Part shown: positions 12,350 through 25,140 of the stretch, one piece after another
How positions within the stretch are numbered: position 1 is the stretch's first letter
Layout: the number at the start of each line of letters is the position of its first letter
NCBI GenBank assembly: GCA_028554755.1
Contig: JAPTOF010000006.1
Location: 17,607,001-17,671,000 of the forward strand
Direction: 5' to 3'
Origin: Cordia subcordata
Taxonomy: Eukaryota > Streptophyta > Magnoliopsida > Boraginales > Cordiaceae
DNA length: 64,000 nucleotides
Translations under genes and position numbers: made by a program
The notes under the pieces: model-generated
The model's database searches: none
The model's input: the letters and a program-made list of their open reading frames with translations, nothing else
Told to the model about the DNA's origin: nothing

Positions 12350-12669
12350 TATACTGGTCAACCTAACCGATTAGATCGGGTCTTTAATAGTGCTCAACTA
12401 GTACCTCCAGCATGCTCTATTCTTTGTTCTCCTTCTGCTGGTCTTCATCTATTAGCTTGTTTCTTCCTCATTCAAGTTGAAACCCATCCAAAACTTGCCT
12501 AAAGTGCAAAATGTAGCATTTAATGTAGGATTAATGCATTCAAACACCTTATGCAAAAATATTAATGACTATGCACAAAAGACACACTAAGCACACACAA
12601 ATAAGCTCAAAACACCGTAAGAAGTGTGTGCAAACACTATGTACAAGCATACACAAAGCACACACATCA
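12350..12669 (-). mobile_element. Outer solo LTR, right piece
   Basis: This is the continuation of the LTR at 1446-2818 after the inserted element and its duplicated CTATT. Its end resembles the ends of the other LTRs here: 'caaataagctcaaaacacc', then 'gtgtgtgcaaacact', finishing CACACATCA. CTATA follows at 12670-12674. Confidence 0.82.
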
Positions 12670-12740
12670 CTATACACTCGAAGCATTAAATGAAATGCAA
12701 AATCCAACCAATTTTGGAAATTTTACTGCAAAAAATACAT
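12670..12740 (-). pseudogene. Copia RNase H relic, right piece
   Basis: Removing the outer LTR joins this stretch to 1211-1440. In the same minus-strand frame it reads AVKISK..ILH before the HF..NHV segment, resembling the AI.LSKNP..H that precedes HHF..DHV in Copia RNase H. The match is short and includes a stop, so the assignment rests partly on the target-site logic. Confidence 0.45.
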
Positions 12741-13497
12741 ACAAATATGATACATATACATATTTATATATATATATATGGTTAAAAAGTTAAGACTTAA
12801 CTAAATGAAGTAAAACACTTTGAAATCAACCAAGCTAAGTCAAAAACCTTTTTTAGTTTGAAAAGTATTGTAACGAAACCATGTTGTGAAAGCTTATGCT
12901 CAAGTATGTACATGTATTTAATTTAAAAACATGTGAAGGATTTCAAAGACATCTACATATATACATATAAACCATCTACTATAAGAAGCATATGCACATT
13001 CAATTCATACAACAATGTCATGCCGAGAAGGTTAAGCTCATAAGAATGATTATCTACCAAGATCAATTTAACAAGAAGATAAAGTAAAATCTATAAATCA
13101 AAAATCAAAGTCTTCATAGCCAAATGCTATCCTGCAAGCTCCAAGAAGACTTCATGCTATACTACTTGCTCCAAGTATGCCTCCAACACTCCAAATAATT
13201 ACCCAGAGATATTCTTTACAATACAACTTAGAGAGTAATTATTAGTCAAGGATAATTAACCATATCAATTATTTACATTATCCAAATATACCAAAAGCAA
13301 TAATTCCAACATGGTATATGCATAATTTGAGGGCAAATCATGCCAATTGAAGACTTCATGTGCTTATTGTTTGATATGCATATTGACAAGGGAAGCATTT
13401 TATCTTTTGCTCCATTCATCATGTCCTTGAAATACTGGCTTACATACATTCATCCATGAGCTATCAATATGTTGATCATCATCAAAAAGAGGGAGAT
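12741..13497 (+). other. Internal tail of a Copia-like element
   Basis: Non-coding sequence with a TA microsatellite at 12762-12778. At 13482-13497 it ends 'atcatcaaaaagagggagat', a purine-rich tract of the kind that precedes a Copia 3' LTR. No pol motif was found upstream, so only the 3' tail of the element remains. Confidence 0.5.
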
Positions 13498-14550
13498 TGT
13501 TAGTATTCCATGCTCTTAAGTATTTTGGTGATAAGTAATGACATGGTATTTATGAAGCTTTTGAATAAAAGCAAAGTTATATGCTTATTGAATGTTTTAA
13601 TGCTTGAAATGAATGGGTAAATTGATTTATATTCCTTAATTACTTAGACTCAAATGTGCTTAACATAGACTAATACTTTGTTTTGAGTCATTGCATTAGA
13701 TGTCGATCTTATAGTGTTATCGGAGAACTTGTGTAACTACTACTTACAAGTCTTGAAGTATAATTGGAAGTATTTTTGAAGACTTGATGTAAAAGGGTGA
13801 CATAAAGACGGAGATAGAAGGCATAAATGGCATTGAATGTAAATTTCTATGTAAGATTGCCTTTATATGTACCCGTCTTTGTATGATCGGCTCAAAAATT
13901 ATATGCACTAAATGTTTTCAAAGGAGTTTAAATGTTTTTTACTATACATGGGTTTCAAAAAAGTGCTTTAAATTTGTTTTTGTAAAAATTCAGTTTGAAA
14001 ACTAAAGTATCTTTTAAAATCAATTCAAACTTTGTGGCAATAGAGGTCATGTGGTCGACTACATGAGGCAGTACCTCAACTATTAGTGAGGATTGGATGC
14101 AATATCGACTACGATGTCAACCATATGTATCGGAGCCCAACCTCTTGAGAATACCTTGTATTCTCTAATAGCCGAGTAGTGTGGTGGACTACCACGGCAA
14201 GAACCTTGACTACAAATGAGCTGTCAACAAAATTTTTATCTAAAAACTAGTCATTTTCGATACAATCGCTAGCCTTGTCCACTCTTAACATTTGAAATTT
14301 GTCAATTGAAGAAGTCCATGTGTCTAATAGCTATTTTATAGCTTTGCAAATATAAATACATTAATTACAAGAGCCAAAAATGAATTTTGCACTACAATTG
14401 AGACAATCATAGGATACAATTGAGACAATCATAGGATTAAACTTTATATTCTTATTCTTTCTAGCTTTGAGCTTAAACTTCTTGCGATGTTACTATCAAA
14501 ATACTTTATTGATATTTTAAGTAGCTGGGTTGTGTGAAACGAGTTGGAAA
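13498..14550 (+). mobile_element. Probable Copia-type 3' LTR, right end uncertain
   Basis: Sequence starting TGTTAGTATTCC directly after a polypurine-like tract is placed exactly like a Copia 3' LTR. No second copy lies in the window, and I could not fix the terminal CA or a target duplication, so the right end is a rough estimate. It contains the 22-bp tandem repeat at 14394-14437. Confidence 0.45.
14394..14437. repeat. Exact 22-bp tandem repeat, two copies
   Basis: The unit ACAATTGAGACAATCATAGGAT (22 bp) occurs twice back to back. Confidence 0.9.
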
Positions 14551-16384
14551 ACATTTTGAGATTTGGGGATTTGTTTGAATTGGGGTTATTCATGTGTTGT
14601 ACATTAGTTTTTTAGCTGAGCTAACTTTTGAAAAGCTTAAGTTTTTATTGGAGTTTGTGAAATTCTAGAGCGGGAGGCTTGAGGAGTGGATGTAGGCCAG
14701 TGATGAACCACTATAAATTCTTGCAGGTAAATAGCATTGTATCCTTCTTTGGTTAAGCATAAATGTACAGTTAGTCACTATTGTTTAACACTAGGCACCA
14801 GGCCTCTTTGTCGTCTTCAAAAATAAAGCATACTACCACTTTCTGTTAAAAAATCCATTCCTTTTCAGCAGTGAGTGTAACACACTCACCCAAATTGCAA
14901 CTGAGTTCTTTTTTGTATGATAAACTTAATTTTGGTAAAAAAAATGCACTTCTCTTTCAAAAAACATTCGTAAGAATAAAGATTTGAACCCTTGACCTTG
15001 GATTAAACTAAAAATAATGTTGTATTTAATTTTATTACAATAAGTAGATATCACCATTTATACCTAAAAAAGAAAAAAAAATAAATTCCACTACTACCAC
15101 CTATTACAGCCATTATCATCCCCTTTAACACATCACTGTCTTACCACCACCACACCACCATGGGGTACACAACTAGCCATTTTAAAACAACCTAAACTCA
15201 AAAACCTCACCTAATTTAACTATGCCAAACATGAAGAAACCTAATTTTTCTAATTTTATATTATGTAAAGAGGATTTACTTGCTCAGCACCTGAAAGTTG
15301 GAAACAAAATAACCAAAAATTTCCCATGTATAATCAAATTAAATTTGGTTCAAGAATGTAACATCTAAACTAATAAAAAGCAAAGTATACAGAGATGGTC
15401 GGTGCACAACACACTTACTATGCAAGAGTCCTAGTTTAGGTTAGACCCATTAAAATTAATTATAAATGAACTCAAATTCAAGAACCTTATACTGGCATAA
15501 TGTATTCAGCATTGATTTAACTACAATAGACCAAATGAATCAAGTATCAACTATGAGTCGCTACACTAAGAGTATCTTTGGGCCTTATCAATGGGAAGCA
15601 CTCTGAGAAGCTTGCAACTTGAAAGGGTGATATTACTAATCTAATTAGCACAATTCAAGCGAACAAGATAACTGAAGAAAGCATATAAGCAATGCAGGTT
15701 TTAGTTCTTCAACGAGGCCATTTCCTCATCTACAATTGATTCATGCTTGTGTCTTTAAAGGGAAATGTCTTATGAATTTGTGCTTATAAGGAATAACTGT
15801 AAGCCTATTTATTTTAGGATTTAAGTTGTGTACCAGGCAAAGTTTTGACGAAGTAGTCATTATGGTGTTGTTGTTGGTGGTGGGAGGTGGCGGTGCTACT
15901 ATGTAAGTTGTACGTGACGGTGGATGGATAAGGTTTTGGTGGGAAGCAGAGGAAAGATGAGGTAATTTTGTTTAGGATAAAAACAAAAATCTAAATAAGT
16001 GTTGACTTTATTTAAGTGTATATAAGTCTTTTTGTATTTTTGTTAACTAAAACAAACAGAGTTAATAAATAAGGTGTTTGTGATTTATTTTTTAAGATGA
16101 TAGGGGGGCTAGTGCCTAATTTTAAAAAAATGGGACTACCTATACATTTATGCCTAACCACAGGGGGTATGGTGCTATTTACCCAATTCTTACATTCCTT
16201 GTTCTTGCCTTTTCTTTTGATCTTTACATTGTTTTGTTGATTCGCTATAAGTGTTTGATTAAATACCTCAACCAAATTTAAAAAACAAAAAGAGGTCAAA
16301 TTCTTCTTTATTTACCCTTCCCCCTAAAATGTTCTGCCACCAATATATTCATTTGCAAAAGATTGCTCATAAATTGCTAGATAC
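14551..16384. other. Intergenic sequence, no gene seen
   Basis: AT-rich DNA with a CCACCA-rich patch near 15090-15165 and a GGTGGTGG-rich patch near 15865-15900. They are roughly complementary and 700 bp apart, which might mark arms of an old element, but no clear terminal repeats were found. A tRNA B-box-like 'gatttgaacccttgacc' lies near 14982. No coding signature. Confidence 0.4.
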
Positions 16385-16431
16385 ATTTTCTTTTGTCAAT
16401 GAAAATGAAAATTTTCATTAACTTAAAACTA

Positions 16432-19400
16432 ATCAACTCTAGTAAAGTCAAAGACAAAGTATAGTGCATTGGAGTTCTAAAGGTGGAGTATCAGTCCAAT
16501 TTTGACATAAAGTACCAAGTCTAACACTCCTAGCAAACCAATTGGCCACCTTATTTTCATTTCTACAAATATGCGCAATGCTAGCATTACTAGAATTTAC
16601 AAGAAGACCTTTTGCATCCTGCATGAGATGGTTTATAGACTAGCTTAGTGTTGACCTTCCCAACTGTTAATCAGCTCCAAGTTGTTAGTTTCAATGGTGG
16701 TATTGTTCAAACCTTCCTTTTTAACCATCAAGCAAGCTTCTTTGAGAGCCATCATCTCAGCATGTACTACTGATTCATAAACCATTCTTTTTACCCTACT
16801 ATGTAGAATTCTGCCATACTCATCAAGATAGACAATAGCTACTGCGGCATCTTTTTAATGGCTGTAATAAGAAGCATAATAGTTAACCTTTAGTTTTCTA
16901 GGCAACGGTGGTACCCAAGTTATTGAATTCTCGCTGCTATTCTATTGATTATCTTGAACTTGATTCTCAATAGTTTGCACATTATCAACCCCATCAGGAA
17001 ACAACTCATTCATCAGCTCATGAACTCTATCTAAGTTGCAATTTTTAGGTCTCTGAATAGAGAGTTTATTTGGAACCCAGTGTTATTACCATATGTCTAT
17101 GCTTCTATCATTGTCAAGCCTTTAATAATAGTTCTCCTTAATCATATTCACCCCTTGGAGTAGAATTTTCCATAACCAAGTACCGTATTTCTATCGAGAT
17201 GCTTACGGCAAGTCAGTTGAAGAATGATAGATGCTCTTCAAAACTCTTGCAACCAGAGACTTCGGGTTTTCAATTAGTCTCTAGACTTGACCTGCAATAA
17301 GAGCAACATTCATATGGTGAAAGTCCCTGAAGTCCAGACTACCAATACTCTTCGGTTTAATGATTTCCTTCTCAGCAATCCACTGAATGTGACTTCTCTT
17401 CTAGTATCCTCACCAAAATTTAGCAATCATTCCACTAAGGTTTTTGCAAAAAGCTTTGGGAAGAGAAACAAATTCATAGCATAACAAGGTATAGCTTGTA
17501 GAATAGATTTATTGAGCACTTCTTTGCCCTCTTCAAAAAGGAACTTTGTTTTCCAACCTTGAAGCTTACTTTGAATTTGATCCAGAATCCAATCAACCGA
17601 TTTAATCTTTGATCTTTCCTAGCTCAGAGGCAATCCCAAGTATTTGCCTACGTTGGAAGATCTCTTGACTGAGAGGATTGAGCAGATACCACCATTGACA
17701 TCTAGTGAAGTCCCCTTAGAGAAGCATAAAGAGAACTTATTCAAATTAATGGCCTGACCTAAAGTGAAGCAACACTGGTGAATGGCTTATTTTAAGGGAG
17801 AAAGCTTCTTTTGTTGTAGCTTTGAACATGAAAAGCAAGTCATCAGCAAAAAAAAGATGAGATAAGGCCAGGAAATTTCTTGCCAATTGCAAACCTTTCA
17901 AATTATGGTTTTTTCTTGTTGGATTAGCCTCAAGAGTGCTTTTATCAGCAAGGCAAAAAGAAATGGAGATATAGGGTCTCTTTGCTATAGGCCTCATTGA
18001 GGTTTGAAAGATGGAAAGGGCTCTCTATTAAGCATGATTTGGAATAAAATAGGAGTCACTCCATTCATGATCACCTTGATCCATTTTTCATAAAATCCTA
18101 GCTTTAGCAATAAGGCCTTCAAAAAGTCCCATTCAACCAAATCATAGGCCTTCCTCATATTGAGCTTAAGCATTACAAAATGATTACTGGATTTACATTT
18201 CTTCTTGAGAAAAGCCACAACTTCCTAAGCCACAATTATGTTGTCATGAATTTGCTGCCTATGAATGAAAGTTGATTGAATTAGGGAGATTAAGCTATCT
18301 ATAAAACGCCTTAGTCTTATAGTATATATCTTTAAGATGATTTTGTAAATAAAATTTGTGTAACTGATTGGTCGATATTGAGAAATGTCCTCTGGTTGAG
18401 AGACTTTCAGAACCAGGGTGATGAAAATTTCATTCAGACAAGCAACAGAGCAGCCTTCTTCTCAACATCTAATAATTTCAAATAGTTCATTTTTAATCTC
18501 TTCCTAAAACATTTGACGATATAATCCAAGGAAACCATTAGGCCTAGGCACCTTTGTGTTCCCAATACTCCAAATGGAAAATTTGACCTCTTTCATAGTT
18601 ATAAGATGATTCAGCTCTTGGTTAAGATCATGTGAGACTATGGGCTTATTATTCTTGAGTATAAGATCAAAAGCCCGAGGACCAACAGACTTGTAAATGC
18701 TTATAAAATGAGGTTGCACCAAATTTTGAATCTCCTCTTTATTTTCAATTTCATAATTTGTATCATTCAATCTAATAATTCTGTTATGCATCCTTCTCTA
18801 TAAAGCAGAGACATGAAAAAATTTTGTGTTTCTATCTCCCCAATTAAGCTACTTAACTCTTGCACATAAACCAATACATTTCTTCTTTCTCCCACACAAA
18901 CTATTAATTTCTTCAACAATTATCTTCATGTTGATTCTCTCTTATTCATCACAGGACTTGTCTTGCTTCTATATCAAAATATTTTTAAAAAATTCAGGAT
19001 GCCTCTTGTTGTTGACATTGTTCAGTCTGCTCTAATCCAAAAGATAATTACCACAGTTTTTCTTTCTAATCCGGATGAAATTAATACCTTTATCCCTTAT
19101 ATTCTCTCTCCAAACTCTTTGAATCATCTGTAAACACCCATCCATCTTAAGCTAGAAAGCCTCAAATTTGAAGACCTTCTTTTTAGGCAAGATATTATCC
19201 TTAAACTTGACAACCAATGGTGTGTGATTAAAACCAATAGTTGGAAGCACACTCACCTAAGCCTTAGGAAAAATTTGTCTTCACTCGTAGTTACAAGCTG
19301 TCCTATCAAGCCTTCTAGTATCAGGTGTTGACCATGTCTCTTGTTGCTCTAAGTATAGAATAAACATTTTGCCTCCAGGACAAGCAAATTATTATCATCC

Positions 19401-19880
19401 AAGAAAGAGTTAAAGTTCATGTTCCTTTTAGCCTTATCTTTGATGCCCATCTTTTTGCCATTAGTAGAGATGTTATTGAAGTCATTAATGATGATCTATG
19501 CTTTATCCTCCACTACTCCCAAGTTTGTAATAGACCTCCAAAGAGAATGGCGATCATGGAAATTTGGACAACCATAGACCACTATCAAGCTCTATTCTTA
19601 CCTCCACTTCTTTTAACTTTACAATGAATAAAATACCTGTTCATACATTCAACTGTCAAATCAACATCAATGCTCCACATAATTAATAAACTGCCTGACT
19701 TTCCAAGGGTTGGAGATTCCACCCAATTATTAAAGCTCGCTTTATCAACAAAGTGAGGGATTTTTTGCTTTTTAATTTTGCCTTAGTAAAAGCCAAAATT
19801 GAGGGCTTTTGGTTAGACATTAAATCTTTTGAGCTTCTTTTTGTCAAAAAGGCCCTTGCTATTGACAGTTTCAACATACA
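16432..19880 (-). pseudogene. LINE ORF2: endonuclease, reverse transcriptase, RNase H (broken)
   Basis: Readable pieces in order: endonuclease part with GKSGSLLIMW and GDFNN-like spacing (about 19770-19450); linker LNWGDRNTKFFH (about 18830); reverse transcriptase with KLNMRKAYDLVEWDFL (about 18170) and the catalytic FADD in SHLFFADDLLFMF (about 17850); thumb-type GKYLGLP and LQGWKTKFLFEEGKEVLNKS (about 17640-17490); and an RNase H tail with WVPPLPRKLKVNY and HAEMMALKEA (about 16920-16740). The first endonuclease strand is missing or unreadable. ORF2 copies element RNA into the genome by target-primed reverse transcription. It has many in-frame stops. Confidence 0.8.
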
Positions 19881-20119
19881 AGACTTGTGGCTCCATTAGA
19901 GACTGAATATGGTCAGTCTTCAAAACCCACAGTGAATTTTTCTTTGAATTTAAGATTCCACTTATTTGTTTATTATTGCTCTGCATCTTGAATTTCCTCT
20001 TTTTCCTAGATTCTTCAACCTTGATATCAACAGGCAAAGAGATAGGGACTTCTATAAGCGAGAGATCCAAAGAAGAAGGAGAAGGGGCCAAAATTTGTGC
20101 GTCCAGGTGCTTCAATAGC

Positions 20120-21620
20120 TAAGATAAGAGGCTTCTTGGCTTAGGGTAATGTGTTTCCATCTTTTACCTTACACTTTTGCTTGATTTGTGAAAGGGAAAT
20201 TTGGCTAATGTTAAATGTGTTTGGTTTACGAGTAATACTTCTGTGTATAAGGTTTACGGGTTCGAACTAGTCCATCTTATTAGGTTGGTATTTTAGGCTA
20301 GATATGGGGTCGTCAATTTCTTCAATTGTTTTGATCATGGACTATTGACTTTGATTTTCAAGCAAGTTACATTTTTGTGGGGCTCAATAACTAAATTAAA
20401 CCCACCAGTTTTTTCATTATATTGGGCCTATTTTGAGGGTTCAGCTTCTGGGTTTGTAGGTAGGTTATATTTGGTAGGTTAGGGTAGTGAATGGGATTGG
20501 TTAATCTTAATTGAAGAAGTTACCTGGTTTTTTACCTCTATCTCCTTTCTATGATTAGGTCTTACTATAGGAAGAGCCAAATCTTTCGATGTCATCCTGA
20601 TCCCTTCTGATAAAATGCTCTCTTGCGAGTTGCTATACGATCGCTCCCGATGTTGTCCTTTTTAATCAAGAAAGAATGAGGATTATCCATCTCAGCATTC
20701 TTGATGGTCCCCATACATTGCACAATCAGACCAGTACACCTAAATCCACCACCTCTGTATCTAGTACCCTCCCAACCATCACGACTACTACAACCAGCTT
20801 CTCTACTATTGCCACTTTTACCAACTTTTTTCCAACTTTCATCAAAAGAAAGAGATTTAAATTATAGAGGAGTGTGGATTTTCTTTGGTTCAATCTTCAT
20901 CTAATAGCTATATTTAAACTTTACTTTCAGTCCTACTTCTTTTAATTTCTCCTTGGCTAGATATTCACCCACTTTTTCGCGACCCATTATACCACATCGG
21001 AAGCAAAATAAGCGTAGTGTTTCATATTTCAATTTAAAATTTATAGGGGTAAAGTTTTCCCTTGGGAATTGGAAGCCAAGACGCAGAGGAACATTTGCAC
21101 ATCAATTGCCATCTTAAACCTCAAACTTAATGGAGAACTGATCTTTTCTTCAAATTCCAGCTTAAACTCTTCAAATCTTCTAATGCTATTTGCAATGGCC
21201 ATAACATTTTCTTTGTTAATATATTTTGAAGATAACCCTACAACTTGTACCCTAAAGGAAAGAGTATTTAAATCTAGCTCTTCAACTATTTAGTCATCCT
21301 GCCATTGTTAGAGAATGATTTGTAAACTATTCACAGACCAAGAACGATAATCCCAAGTATTTTCTTTGTCTGTTGTAGATTGGAAGGTTATGATAAAGGT
21401 GTTTGGCTTAAATGTGACCACCTTTGGCCTTTGATTAAGTCCCCAGGACTTTGTAGCATTAAGGACCTAATAAGCTAAGAACTATTCTCCCTACCAACGA
21501 AAGACTCTACACACCTAGAAGGTTTTGGTTTGTAAAAAGAGTTAAAATAAGGTTGATTGAGGTTTTGTTGCTGCATAATAGGTTTGTTATTTCGTCAATT
21601 GGATTCAGGGTTTTCCATAG
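20120..21620 (-). pseudogene. LINE ORF1: Gag-like RNA-binding protein (broken)
   Basis: Starts MENPESN at about 21620 and is stopped at once. Downstream fragments fit the plant LINE ORF1 pattern: PNTFIITFQSTTDKEN and WSVNSL belong to the RRM-like DUF4283 region, ENVMAIANSIRRFEE follows, and FCFRCGIMG is the remnant of a CxxCGxxGH zinc knuckle near 21000. ORF1 proteins coat the element RNA. The family assignment rests on these short motifs and on position ahead of ORF2. Confidence 0.65.
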
Positions 21621-21906
21621 CTGGGAATAAACAAGGCACAAATCCCAAAGAAGACTAAGAAATCTAGTGGCACATTAACCAAGAAAAACTAGCCCCTGGA
21701 AAAAGATAAAGAAAACAAGAATAATGATAAAGGAAATAGAGAAGAGATAGAGACAAAGTTAGAGACGAAAGAAACAAGGGGAAAATGAAAAAATAGAAGA
21801 GAGAAAAATTTTAGAGAGATGATGCTAGAGGGAGAGAGATTTGATGATTAGGGCTAGATGGATTCACTAATACAAAGAAAGTGGCCAAGTCACATGTTTC
21901 AACCAT

Positions 21907-21911
21907 AAATG
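21907..21911. other. Target-site duplication AAATG, left copy
   Basis: AAATG precedes the solo LTR and is repeated at 23532-23536. Confidence 0.75.
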
Positions 21912-23531
21912 CGATCGTGTCTCGAGTTTTACATGCGCAAGCGTATAGGTTATTCATAGTATAGTGGATTCGAGTGCAAGTATCTTCTTCGCAGGGAGGC
22001 TACCATAGTTTGGTCTCTATGTGCTCGGGTGTCTAAAACTAGCTACATGCATGTGTGTGAATATTTAGGATGCGAAGAGCTTGGGAAAAGGAAAATAAAC
22101 CTAGGCTACGGAGGAACTTAAGGGCGCTAAGCTAAGAAATAAAACTTAACAAAGAAGAACGGGACCTAGGGCAGTTGCATTGCAACTAGACTCGGGCTTA
22201 TGGTACTGGATTGGGTCTATCTATGACTCGGGACTTCTATTGTTATTGTGTTGATCGGGAGGTCTGTAAACAAATAGCTGGGTTTAAAGCTAAGGGTTAA
22301 TCCTTCCTAGCCTATGCAATATGTGCTTAAAACTTATCCTCTTGGCTAGGTTTAAAGCAAACGACTAGCACCTAAACACTACGTAACATTAAGGCTCGAT
22401 TAGCCAACACTAACATGGGTGAGGAATACTTTAGTCTAGGTTAACTTATCCTCTTGGCTGGGTTTAAAACCAAGGACTAACACCTAAACTAGACTAAGCA
22501 TAGCATAAAACCTATTAGCTGGGTTTAAATCTGAAGCCTACTCTACTAAGCAAAGCCATAAATTAAGCACAATCACATCACCCGTATAAGTAGATAAAAG
22601 CTTTTGAAGCACAAATAACATATGCAAGTTCACTTAGGCATTTTAACAAACACATAGACATGCTTGATTTCTAATACATAGACATATTGAATCATGCCAT
22701 AGATTTATGTAAACAAACATGTATTAAGAGCCAAAGATACACATAATCTTTTATTCATAGCCCTAATCTAATATACAACAACAATCACCCAAAGATCTAG
22801 CCTAATCTAGCAACATATTTACAACAAATAAAAAGAGAATAAGAAGAACTCCCCTAAATTCTTGCTTCCAAATCTGTGCAAACCCTTCAAATCCTTGTTA
22901 GATGCTTCAAACCTAGCTTAGTATGGGATTTAGATGGTGTGCGGAGGTGTTTATTGAATGGGATTAAGGTCAGGGTGAAGTGGGTTTTAAAAAAATGAAA
23001 TTCCTCCCCTTGAAAATGAGCTAAAAATGCATTTTTAAAGTTTCAATGCACTCTACCGGACTCTCATTCAGTCAACCTCAAGATACTTTTGGTCTACCAG
23101 CAAAATTTTAATGCATTCTAGTATTACGAGTCTCCCTCAGCCAATTGATCGACAGGAACAGGAAAGGTGACCGGCAGAACCAGTTTTGCCCATAACTTAC
23201 AAGTTTTGGCTCCATTTCGAGCCCAATCTTTTTCTATTGCCTCATATCACTTTTGGGAATCTCCAAAGCCATTTTTCTTCATCTTTTTATCTTCAAATCA
23301 CTCTCAAGCTTTGTTTTTGGCCCGCACATCTTCAAGCTCGCTTCTTTCTCCTAAAATGTGCCTAAAATATGAAATAAAGCACTTAGTGTAGCATTGATGC
23401 ATTTTGACACCTATATGTGCAAATATGACTAATAGTGCACAATGCAACCCTAAATGCACTCAAATAAGCTCAAAACACCTTGTGAAGTGTGTGTAAACAC
23501 TATAAAAAACACATACAACACGCATACATCA
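21912..23531 (-). mobile_element. Solo LTR, same family as 4954-6459
   Basis: A 1620-bp LTR in minus orientation, flanked by AAATG duplications. Its first base is C where related LTRs have T (CGATCGTG against TGATGTG), an apparent point mutation of the terminal TG. It ends GCATACATCA. Its interior aligns with the reverse complement of 4954-6459, including at least four copies of a GGGTTTAAAGCTAAG-like motif between about 22280 and 22540. An 74-codon open frame inside it (23167-23391) is not a gene. Confidence 0.85.
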
Positions 23532-23536
23532 AAATG

Positions 23537-25140
23537 CTACCGTTAAAATTGTTATTCTAAAATGGCAATCTACTAATATTCTTGTAAATGAATCTATGGC
23601 ATGCCAAAAGCGGGGTACATCAATTGGTCCCAAAACTAAAAATCCATGGAAAACAAGGGAGCCAAATAAGTAAGTTTCATTTTTTAGGTTTTTGATAATC
23701 TTGTGGATGTCGCAAAAATAACTAGAATGACAACTCCATCAGGGTATCAAGCACCTGAGCATTAGATAAATTTCAACAATATTGAAAATACAAAGATCTT
23801 AGTTAATTATATCTCCACAAGAAAAAGATGGATTCGAAATAAAATTGTCATTGGTGAAAAATTTGCATATCCAGTAACTACTGATATGATGAAACTAATC
23901 TAATAAGACTAAACTAGAGAAACTAACTATTATTGGACTAGACTAACGAAAGTAAGGAGACAAGGCAGAAAATACAATAAAAGGGGGAGAGCTCTTTATT
24001 TCTTGGTGTGTGAAAATCTAAAACGCAAAAGACCCTATTTATTGAGGTAAGACATAAGTTTTTAGATATGACTAAATACATAGTTCCAATCTAAATCTTT
24101 TGTAGGAGCTTAGATAATCGCATCTCATGATTTCATATGTGATACACTATAACAAGATAGATATCAACAATGTTGAAAATTGCAGATAAAAAAGAAATGC
24201 TTTTTAATCAATTGCAAAAATCTAGAGAACATGGAAAACCAAAAAAATTCCAAAATTAAACTTTTCTTGAATCTAGAGCTTTGTGTTCACTCTGCCACAA
24301 CTGAAGAAACCCAAACATAATTTTTATTTTGATTTTCCAATTTTTTCCCAAAAAGTTGCATTTATTAAAAACAAAAATAAAAATAACACTTTTGGTAAAA
24401 ATTACAATCAAAATTAATAATAACAATTAGGTTTTTGGTTAAAAATTTGTCACATTGATTTAATTTTGAATTAACTAATTTTGATATCTAGAGATTTTTA
24501 TGTAAAATTCATTACTGGAGATTGATAAAGAAAATTTAATAGTATCTTATTTTTTGTTTAAAAATTTTATATCAAAATTAAAAAAATCAAGAAATACCTT
24601 CCAAGAGTTGAAAAATAAATAAAGTCCAAAAAAGTTAAAGATAAAGAAAAGAAAATGACACGTAGAGTAAAACATATTACTAAAATTTAGCAACATATAA
24701 AGTACTTAGTTTTAAGAATATAAACTCTTTCATTAAAAGTTTTATTCAAATCCTAAATATAGTAAGGCACCTAGTTCAAACTCCAGCATCATATTTTATC
24801 CTAAACTTTTTCTTTCTGTTATACTAGTAAAATAATATTGTGCAAGGCACGGAAATATTGTCCAATATTGTTGCAGTACAAATTTTATAATATACAATAA
24901 ACATTTATTAAAGCTAAATAATTTTTTTAACCTTTGAAATTCAAAAATTTAAACTCAAAATTTAAAAATTCTAACCAATTTTCACTCTTTGATAAAAGTT
25001 GAAAGATGTGATTAATGGAGATGCAGGAAAAAAAAAAAAAGAGAGTATGTCACTTTTTAAAATGATCTAATAATTATTTGAATTTAAATAATGGTAATTT
25101 AGGTGAATTTAAATTATTTATATTTATTTTTGTTCAATTT
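23537..25140. other. AT-rich intergenic sequence, no gene seen
   Basis: Very AT-rich with poly-A and poly-T runs. Near 24826 'tactagtaaaataatattgtgcaaggcacgg' resembles the end of a degenerate element; a related string occurs at about 30567. No coding motif. Confidence 0.4.

Larger units (their letters stand above)
16385..21880 (-). mobile_element. Decayed L1-type LINE, nearly full length
   Basis: Minus-strand non-LTR retrotransposon. In element order: a CT-rich 5' leader, ORF1 with a nucleic-acid-binding domain and a zinc knuckle, then ORF2 with endonuclease, reverse transcriptase and C-terminal RNase H. This order is that of plant L1 elements with RNase H. Both ORFs carry many stops and shifts, so the copy is dead. 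I could not identify a poly(A) tail or target duplication, so the ends are approximate. Confidence 0.82.

Noticed and set aside
13498..14550. A second complete Copia element
   Set aside because: Only a polypurine tract and one LTR-like stretch exist; no partner LTR or pol lies upstream.
17287..17484. Plus frames across the LINE region as genes
   Set aside because: They are antisense shadows of LINE ORF2; motifs are found only on the minus strand.
23167..23391. 74-codon plus frame as a host gene
   Set aside because: Lies inside the solo LTR 21912-23531 and has no recognisable domain.
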